The translations under genes were made by a program, and so were the position numbers. Below the pieces are notes generated by a model. It was not told the origin of the DNA and searched no databases. It saw only the letters and a list, made by a program, of their open reading frames with translations. From Asterias rubens (lineage: Eukaryota; Echinodermata; Asteroidea; Forcipulatida; Asteriidae): 64,000 bases of DNA. This document shows, one piece after another, positions 57,038 through 64,000 of this stretch. The stretch lies in contig NC_047062.1 in assembly GCF_902459465.1 (NCBI RefSeq), positions 31,118,673 to 31,182,672 of the forward strand. The letters run 5' to 3'. Numbering within the stretch: the first letter of the stretch is position 1; each line of letters opens with the position of its first letter.

Positions 57038-57307
57038 TTGTCGTGAAGCTTAAAGAGCAAGGAAAATGTCAACTTCATTTTTGTGATGTGCATGTACTCA
57101 TTTTCTAATAGAGCCCTCTTGCCATTGGGAAAATCTCTAACCAAATGAAAATAAGTACACAATACGGGAAAGGTCCAATTAAGAAAGAAGCTAGACTGAA
57201 ACATCCTTTTTTATCTGACAACTAACACCTGTTATCTCCATGTAATTACTTTTCCAAACAGTGGATCATGCACAAACCTGTAGGGCTGGTTTATACCCGG
57301 CCGGTTT

Positions 57308-58342
57308 AAAGCCATTGGACACCTTCGGTAAACAGTATTTTCCAAAGGCCCACACTTCGTGTATCACAACTTGTATATAAAATAACAAACCTTATGGCTC
57401 AATCGGTCATCGGAGTCGGGAAAATCCACTCTTGTTTTCGAACGTTTCGCCGTGTCATGACATGTGTTTACTATAAATCCGTAATTCTCGATGTCGAGAA
57501 TTGATAATTGTTTCAATGTTTTCTAAAAAAGTAAAGCATTTCATGGAATAATATTTCAAGAGAAGTCTTTTACCATTACCCTCTCTGTAAACCCTGTAAG
57601 TTATTTGTAAATCTGTGAACTTTTTTTTTTTTTCTGTTCCGAAAGTGTATAATGGCTTTAACTGCTCATCCATTAAGTTTAATGACCCAAGTATTTCAAT
57701 GTAAATACACCCACTGGGGAGGTTTTTTTTGGGTGAAACTCGGGAAATCTTTGATTGAGCTTCCCTGTAATGATCACAAAATTGAATTTGACATTTCCCT
57801 TCCTCTTTAACATTTATTGTGCTTTCATATTGTAACTAATCAATCAGGTCAAAAACTGAACTTTTTCGTTAAATGGTCCAGGAAAACCGAGGTGGTGGTT
57901 GCAGGGGATCTGGACCCTCCTTGCTCTCAGGTTTTGTTTTTAAATATTTCAGGGATGAGATTGTTCAGACTTTTGGCCGAATTCAGACTTTTTTTATGTC
58001 GGCCTGGTGAAGAAAATCAAACAATATTTTTTTCCACAAATAAAGAAATCCTGCTCATTGGTCTACTTCTCTGGTGCTTTGGATACTGTTCCCAAAATCT
58101 CCTTGGAATCTATAAACCCCAGGGGTTTCCAAACAGTAGAAATGGTATCATTTCAACATACCTTTGAATTTGTATTCAAGTTTCAGACTTTTTCGTTCGT
58201 AATGACTCTCAGCCCTGATATTGACACTCCCAAATTGGGTGTTGTTCGAAAGCTCTTCACATCTATTTGATGTCTGAATAAACGCCATTTTGAGTTACAA
58301 CGGGAAGTGCCTGGTTTGAGTACGGACAGTCACAGAGATGAT
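57308..58342. other. RDH-B downstream flank with a diverged MITE
   Basis: 57308-57425 (CCATTGGACACCTTCGGTAA, TGTATATAAAATAACAAACC, CAATCGGTCATCGGAGT) is a relative of family A with different ends. The rest is unassigned. Confidence 0.5.
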
Positions 58343-58492
58343 CAATAGGAGACTTTCCAACGCTAGGCGGCAGCAGACATACCGGGTAAATTTCCATTGT
58401 TTACGTAGTTCTGAACATGCGCATAATTCTGAGAACAATGGATTTACCCGGTAAGTCTGCTGCCCTCTATCGTCCCAGAAAGTCTCCCATTG
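58343..58492 (+). mobile_element. Fold-back MITE, GGCAGCAGACATACCGGGTA family, copy 2
   Basis: Over ~140 bp I see only a few differences from copy 1 (AATGCTAGGTGG / AACGCTAGGCGG and CATGTGCATA / CATGCGCATA). Confidence 0.85.
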
Positions 58493-58679
58493 GGTTCTAT
58501 CTTTTTTTTAATAGTTAAGTTTCTATAGTTTTAGTTTCTGTACTAATTTCTGTACTAATTTGCTCCTGGTGAGTATTTAGTACTAAACATCGATGAACGG
58601 GTTAGATGATGTGAAATATATATATATTTATATATATGCTGTGATTAAATCAATGATTTTATTCAATTGAACAGGGCAA

Positions 58680-58822
58680 TATGACCGTTATCATGGTGCA
58701 GCCATCTTGAATTTCTCCTCATTGATATCAATGTTACCAAAACGAGGCTGGAAGAACAAATTAGTCTGGTTCCTATTTACAGGAACATGACCAAGATGAA
58801 GGCAGCATGATAAATGGCTATA
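58680..58822 (+). mobile_element. MITE family B, copy 3
   Basis: Shorter copy: GTTATCATGGTGCAGCCATC, then GAGGCTGGAAGAA, ending ACATGACCAAGATGAAGGCA. Confidence 0.8.
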
Positions 58823-59184
58823 GCAATTCAATGTACACTTTCCTGAGTTTTGGGGTTTTAACTTGGAAATTCTTTAATGGAACCGCTCCGTAATGTGCTC
58901 CGTTTTCCTTTATTTCGTCTTTTTTACCTTAACTTGTATAACGCACTTACTGCACTCTGTGGTGACATTTTTTTTATGATATCGTTTAAGCAATATTATT
59001 GTATTCTTTTACGCACCATCCAAATAAAATAGCGAAACTAAATATCTCTCTCGTATCTGATAACTTGTTCATTTGTTGTTCTTTGATCGACATTGCTATA
59101 ATCGTAGGCCTACCGCTGCTTCAAAAGCCTGGCAAGGATAAGAATTGGTGGCTGATGCGTCCAAAACCCCACTTATATTTGCTA

Positions 59185-59470
59185 CATTAGGGGTGTCGTT
59201 GCCGAGCGGATAAGAGCACTGAACTCAAGCTCTTGTGTTTCTGTTCAGCAGAGTGTGGGTTCGAGTCCCGGTCGTGACACTTGTGCCCCTGCGCAAGAAA
59301 CTATAATTGTATCTCTACATCCAGTGGTAAATGGGTACACTGTGTAGGCAGAGATGGTTCTTGTGATTGATTTAATTTCATATCTGGCAGCATAGGCTGT
59401 GTGCTCCCGATGGAGCTGAGATGTGTGAAATTATGCTAATCTGTATAATTAATACTCGATGACTATGATT
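59185..59470 (+). mobile_element. tRNA-derived SINE, near full length
   Basis: A tRNA-like head: A-box region GTTGCCGAGCGGATAAGAGC and B-box GGGTTCGAGTCCCGG. The family body CACTTGTGCCCCTGCGCAAG follows, then a region recurring in reverse at 39.8 and 41.7 kb. The head looks derived from a class II tRNA such as Leu, but I would not call it a working tRNA gene. Confidence 0.75.
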
Positions 59471-59846
59471 TATGAACTCATTTGGCTGAAAGTATTTTCC
59501 TTTAAAGGGTTGACAATTCCTATTGAGGGGGGGGGGGGCGGTGGTAAGCATGTAAACAACAAATTATTTCTTGTTGCCATGTGTGTATAGTACTTGACCC
59601 CACTCACTCGTATCGTTTACATACTTAAGTTTTCCTAGGTATCATATTGTTGACAATAGACCTGCTCGCATTGTACTTTTTTTTTTCTTCTTAAGTAAAC
59701 GACCAGTTTGGTAAACCATGCATAGTCCCCAAAAACTTGTTGAACTGTTCACCCCACTCAACCATTCCTTCTAAGGAACATACTTAGAAAAAAGTATATT
59801 GGTTTCTGGGAACCGTTTGGTTGCTTTATAAATATCGATGTAATCT

Positions 59847-60186
59847 TAAAGACACTGGACACTATTGGTAATTGTCCAATACCAGTCTTCCCACTTGGTG
59901 TATCTAAACATATGCATAAAAAAACAACCTGTGAAAATTTGAGCTCAATTGGTCGTCGAAGTTGCGAGATATGAATGAAATAATTGATTTTGAGACCTCA
60001 AAATCTAATTCTGAGGTCTCAAAATCAAATTCGTGGAAAATTACTTCTTTCTCGAAAACTACGTTACTTCAGAGGGAGCGGTTTCTCACAATGTTTTATA
60101 CTATCAACAGCTCTCCATTACTTGTACCAAGTAAGTTTTTAAGCTAAATTGTTTTTGGAGTAATTACCAAGTGTCCACTGTCTTTA
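59847..60186 (+). mobile_element. MITE family A, copy 10
   Basis: Both ends present, with an internal deletion removing the AAACACCCTTGTC segment. Confidence 0.85.
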
Positions 60187-60224
60187 AATCATAGAGAACA
60201 GACAGAGACTAATTGACATATAAA

Positions 60225-60505
60225 TTTCAAAAGGTGGTTGCCTTTTTGATCGCCCCCAAAAAATCCTGAGCGACATGTCCATGCAGGAAGAATGGTCCCC
60301 AATAGGAATACACAATGTGAGAAATGTTACTGAACAACGCTTCTCTGATTCAAAATTTGTATCTTTTCACACAACTACTTATTTGAAGTGAAATGTTACT
60401 CAAAATGGTTTTTGAGTATCAGGAAATGCTGCAGGCTTCTAACCAAATATGTTGATTGCCATTCATTTTATGAGTGATTACCAAACCTGCATATTCCCTT
60501 TCAGC
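60225..60505 (+). mobile_element. Element family C copy
   Basis: Contains TTCAAAAGGTGGTTGCCTTT, CATGTCCATGCAGGAAGAAT and CATATTCCCTTTCAGCC. Confidence 0.55.
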
Positions 60506-61029
60506 CTAATTAGTTTGTTAATTGTATAACGTGGCAAAGAATCAGATTCACCAAATAATAATTATGCAGATTAACGTAATTTCACGGATGAATGCACACT
60601 GCCTACAATAATTATGCTCAAGTGGCTAAGAACATCTAAATTAAGAGTAAGAGTTTGTACGACCTTTTTTCCCCCCAGGAGAAATGTCCACTCTATTTTT
60701 CAAAACAATCTAGAAGAAAAATACTGTTGGCATTTTAAAAGATTGTCCATTGCGAACCTCAATGGACCGTCCTGGCTTTCCACTAAGCTCCGCCCACAGC
60801 GCACGTGAGCAAGACACGTGTACGAGCACTCCCAATGACATTCTGCACGATTCTGCTGTGCGTGCCAAATATACGCGCACGCATGACTGAGTTTGTTCGA
60901 CCAAAATGATTGCTGTGATTGGTCAAATGGGTGAACGCGCAGTTTGATTGACAGGCCGGATTGGTCCATTGAAAGAGCTGCCTACCTTTGGGTCTTACAT
61001 TTTTACTGTACATGTACATTCAATTAGGT

Positions 61030-61165
61030 GCCGCAAACTGCGGTCAGGTTGGTGTAGTTGTATGTTTCCCCGTGGTAGGCTGGGACCCGGTTTCAAATCC
61101 CACCGGGGGAGGGGGGGGGGGCACTTTGTGGATTGTGTTTTCAGTCCCCGACTGCGTGGGTTTTC
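61030..61165 (+). mobile_element. tRNA-derived SINE fragment
   Basis: B-box-like GGTTTCAAATCCCACCGGGG, then a G-run and GTGTTTTCAGTCCCCGACTG, parallel to the copy at 690-790. Confidence 0.5.
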
Positions 61166-61409
61166 AAAAAATTACTAAGCGTATTTAATACCTTCTCTTT
61201 ATGATTCTTAAAACCTGGGTTAATAAACGAAACTTAGCTCAGTTTATAACATCCTTAAATAATTTATTGCAATGCTTCGATTTTACATAAATTGGCAACA
61301 AACATGATTATACTATGATTTTACATGCTATTGCATTCCATTAACTTACTGTAGCATCATTCAGATCATTTTAAAAGGCCCCCAGTACAAAAAGTTAACA
61401 TTTTGGGTC

Positions 61410-61556
61410 AAACTGCGAATGCGATACGAATGTTGACGTCACAAATTCGCACTGAGTTGAGTTGTGGGCAACTCAGTGCAAATATCGCAGCGAAAGTGGG
61501 GTAGTGACGTCAAATTCACATCAAATTTGCATCGCACTCGCAGCAAGTATGAATCG
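61410..61556 (+). mobile_element. Fold-back element carrying two consensus CREs
   Basis: TGCGAATGCGATACGAATGT at the left, GCATCGCACTCGCAGCA at the right. Inner arms CACTGAGTTG / CAACTCAGTG. Exact TGACGTCA in each half at 61434 and 61505. Confidence 0.7.
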
Positions 61557-62260
61557 GGCTTAAATGTTTTTCTAATCGTCTATAAGGGGATTGTTTCTCA
61601 AAATTTTACGACAGCTGCAGTGATTATTACCAGTAACTTTTTATGGTCATTAATTTTTGGAGTACTTACCAAAAGTACACCATCCCTAATTAGAGTCCTT
61701 ATTATGAGACATCGTTTTGCTTTAAAAACAAATTAAGCAACAAATATTAAATCTATGTAATTATATAATTATGTACAAATTTACATTTGACTATTTTATT
61801 GAGATGTAATCAATTATTGGTTATATTTGGTAAAAACCAACGGTCTATGGGAGATTTAGAGTCTAAATCTACCCTAATTTGAATACAAGTTGCGTTGCAG
61901 AATTTTCACCGAAGCATTAATATTTAAGATTTTGTTTTCTAGTAGTTTTATGCTTACAAAAAAATAAAGAAGTAAGGTCTCTGAGTAACATAGTTGATAT
62001 TATTTTTAAATTGTAATTAAATTCCAATAAACATATCGAAAATTCATTGGATAAATGCAAATTAATTATAAATTAAAACAAAATAAGGAACTAAAATATA
62101 GTGTAATTCTTTGAGTTATTCAGTATTTCTATGCATAAATAGTAAGTAACATTCAACTTACTCAATAACATGTTTCTCTAACAAAATTTTGTTAGAGGCT
62201 GAAAACAACAATGCCCATGTTAATCAGTGTTACAAAATAGAACAAATCTTGGCATACAAA
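61557..62260. other. AT-rich flank 3' of SIRT2
   Basis: Very AT-rich; no repeat or exon recognised. Confidence 0.5.
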
Positions 62261-62266
62261 TTTATT
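62261..62266 (-). terminator. Poly(A) signal AATAAA for SIRT2
   Basis: AATAAA on the minus strand about 111 nt past the SIRT2 stop codon, in an AT-rich 3' flank. Confidence 0.5.
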
Positions 62267-62376
62267 TTTTATTTGACCTTACTTGACCAGCCAATCTCTC
62301 TCTCATTCAAACATTGCTTAACCTTCTAATTGCACAAATTATTAAATTTTGATTCAGTTTATATCCAATACTTCTG

Positions 62377-63672
62377 TCAGTCATTTTCATTCAGGACCAC
62401 TTCTTTAGTTGCTTGCAGGCCTTCAGGTAGTTCTGTAAAACATGTTTAGTTTATCTTTATTGAAACTAAATATTTGTTAGCAAGTGTTGTATCTGTACTT
62501 TGTGAAACTGCTGGAAAAAATACATGTAATAATTATAATTAGAAGACTTTAGTGTATTGCAAAACCCTGTAAAACTTGATCCACTGGCTCTCATGCTGCC
62601 ATATAGTCACCACATGCAACAGGAACTGTTGTTTTCCTGGATCCATCTTTTTCTGTCGCAGCATCAGGGATGCTCACTTACTCTTGTCTGCTGCTCCATT
62701 CATGGGTTTAGCACCATCAGAGGGCACTTTTTTCTTCGCGGCCTTGTCTACTCCAGATGCGCTGACTTTTGGCGTGGAGGTTGTCTTCGCAGACTTGTCT
62801 ACTCCAGATGCGCTTACTTTTGGCGTGGAGGTTTTCTTCGCAGCCTTGTCTACTCCAGATGCGCTTACTTTTGGCGTGGTGGATTTTTTCGCAGCCTTGT
62901 CTACTCCAGACGCGCTTACTTTTGGCGTGGAGGTTTTCTTCACAGACTTGTCTACTCCAGATGCGCTGACTTTTGGCGTGGAGGTTTTCTTCACAGACTT
63001 GTCTACTCCAGATGCGCTGACTTTTGGCGTGGAGGTTTTCTTCACAGACTTGTCTACTCCAGATGCGCTGACTTTTGGCGTGGAGGTTTTCTTCACAGAC
63101 TTGTCTACTTCGGATGCGCTGACTTTTGGCGTGGAGGATTTTTTTTTGATGGATGAAGAGGCACCCTCTATGCGATTGTGCTCTTCTTGAACCAATTGAT
63201 CCATCTCTTCCTGTGTGAATAGAAGACGAATGGTTTGGGTTTGAACAAAGAAAAAAAGACTGGAGTTGGACTTGAACCATCGACCTTCGGATTAACGTGC
63301 CGGTGTCCCAGGTTATTCTGTCAGCCGGAGATCCGGTCCCCCACATGGGAAATTAACATGGGCTGGAGGAGGAGGATTCTGAAGAGGGTGTTATCAGAAT
63401 TAAAATGTCTTTATTGTCCGCATCAGAAATTTAGCTTCCATTGGCATATAAGAAGTTTGTACACAGTTTGCCATATGGGGGGGGGGGTGGACAAAATCTC
63501 CAGCCACACCGGCGCTCTACCAACTGAGCTATCTAGCCCTAGTTTGTGGTCTCCCTATTTTGTCAATAACTTTGTCTGGGGGTGTTCATTTTTCAACATT
63601 CTTACCTTCCATCCAAGTAGCTCTGCTAACTTGTAGCACCCATCGTCACATTTATCAAGATGCAATACATCT
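62377..63672 (-). CDS. SIRT2: SIRT2 (NAD-dependent protein deacetylase), 3' end, with repeat-expanded C-terminal tail
   Basis: Last three exons: 63672-63606, 63210-62682 and 62432-62377; the gene continues past the right edge of the window. The first encodes DVLHLDKCDDGCYKLAELLG and then WK, which matches the end of the SIRT2 catalytic core (human has a similar DVAWLGECDQGC...LAELLGWK); its first base completes an Arg codon, as in the YRDV of SIRT2. The next exon opens EEMDQLVQEEHNRIEG, the family's final helix. It then diverges into eight tandem copies of a 17-residue unit (T-S-T-P-K-V-S-A-S-G-V-D-K-S-V-K-K type). The last exon adds KLPEGLQATKEVVLNEND and stop TGA. Human SIRT2 has a disordered tail of only ~35 residues here; this one is ~180. 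Splice signals: TTTCTTTGGCAG, GTAAG, TCTATTCACACAG, GTAAGTGA, CATGTTTTACAG. If the last donor is ignored, the protein simply ends DKSK. Confidence 0.9.
62740..63150 (-). repeat. 51-bp coding minisatellite in SIRT2 (eight units)
   Basis: The unit is 51 bp (plus strand reads ...GACTTGTCTACTCCAGATGC...GCTGACTTTTGGCGTGGAGG...). Because 51 is divisible by 3, each unit adds 17 residues without changing frame. Central units are nearly identical; edge units differ (Glu for Gly in the first, KSTTPK in the sixth, KTTSTPK in the eighth), the usual pattern of unequal exchange. Several other frames stay open through it for the same arithmetic reason. Confidence 0.95.
63268..63545 (-). mobile_element. tRNA-derived SINE split by an insertion (SIRT2 intron)
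   Basis: On the minus strand the A-box part AGATAGCTCAGTTGGTAGAG (63535 region) and the B-box part GATGGTTCAAGTCCAAC (63275 region) are ~200 bp apart instead of ~30. The phrase GCCGGTG/GCCGGC next to each suggests one SINE interrupted by other sequence, including a G-run. Confidence 0.55.
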
Positions 63673-63763
63673 CTGCCAAAGAAATAAAGAAATAAAACAA
63701 TTAATGAATTATGGCGGTAAGCGTTGCTAATGACAGGACTGGAACACTGTCTCCTGAAGATGA

Positions 63764-63942
63764 CTAGACCTTTATCATGGTGCAGCCATCTTGAATATTT
63801 CCCATTGATATCAATGAAACTAAACCGAGGCTGGAAGAAAAAAATAGTCTGGTTCCTATTTGTGAAATTATTATACGCATTTATTATTGTCATTTGACAT
63901 GAGGAACATGACCAAGATGGAGGAAGCGTGACAGAGGTCTAC
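63764..63942 (+). mobile_element. MITE family B, copy 4 (SIRT2 intron)
   Basis: TAGACCTTTATCATGGTGCA at the left and GACAGAGGTCTA at the right, inside the SIRT2 intron that runs off the window. Confidence 0.8.
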
Positions 63943-64000
63943 TAAAAGCTCACTCCATGGTAGTAGTTTAAAACAAGCAGGACAGTTCATTTCAGAACTG

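Noticed and set aside
59189-59276. Functional tRNA gene
   Set aside because: A and B boxes are present but the folded arms are poor and a SINE body follows directly; the same body recurs elsewhere without the head.
62557-63190. Long plus-strand ORFs of ~200 aa over the SIRT2 tail
   Set aside because: They are shadows of the 51-bp repeat: any frame without a stop in one unit stays open through all. The minus frame has the SIRT2 homology and splice sites.

Overview
This is a eukaryotic, intron-bearing, AT-rich animal genome window. The six genes I can build (ANKRD63-like, an unrecognised Ser-rich protein, two retinol-dehydrogenase-type SDRs, an ATP5MJ-like mitochondrial microprotein and the 3' end of SIRT2) are typical of a deuterostome. 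The dispersed fold-back repeat families, especially a ~380-bp element with ends AAAGGCAGTGGACACTATTG / CAATAGTGTCCACTGCCTTT, look to me like those of sea-star (asteroid echinoderm) genomes. The asteroid assignment is inference from memory, not a search.

Layout. 1-17.5 kb: no gene seen; MITEs, fold-backs, SINE pieces and a CAY trinucleotide array. 17.58-19.22 kb (minus): a single-exon ankyrin protein resembling ANKRD63, with short tandem duplications directly upstream (19.29-20.39 kb). 20.9-21.6 kb: a 20-bp minisatellite abutting a LINE 3' end. 22-29.2 kb: MITEs, an 11-bp satellite, a near-perfect long hairpin and an array of alternating palindromes. 29.55-32.43 kb (minus): a two-exon gene for a 742-aa disordered, RRxS-rich protein of unknown family. 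33-37 kb: repeats, including a ~165-bp tandem array. 37.1-42.8 kb (minus): six-exon SDR 'RDH-A' (328 aa). 45.8-49.7 kb (minus): ATP5MJ-like gene (58 aa, three coding exons plus a noncoding first exon). 50.4-56.5 kb (plus): six-exon SDR 'RDH-B' (336 aa), an inverted paralogue of RDH-A with the same exon phases and almost the same exon lengths. 62.4-63.7 kb (minus): last three exons of SIRT2, whose C-terminal tail carries eight copies of a 17-residue basic S/T-P repeat.

How the genes relate. RDH-A and RDH-B flank ATP5MJ and probably arose by inverted duplication; both keep the full SDR catalytic set and an N-terminal membrane anchor, so both should be ER- or mitochondria-anchored NADP(H) retinal/aldehyde reductases. 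ATP5MJ and RDH-B are divergent, and the noncoding first exon of ATP5MJ carries a YY1-type element. The ankyrin gene, the unknown gene and SIRT2 have no obvious functional tie to the SDR pair.

Most of the window is short non-autonomous transposons. I named families A-F plus several fold-backs from internal comparison only. No intact transposase or reverse transcriptase, no viral gene, no CRISPR array and no functional tRNA/rRNA gene was found. All splice sites are read by eye from GT/AG signals, frame and paralogue comparison; there is no transcript evidence.
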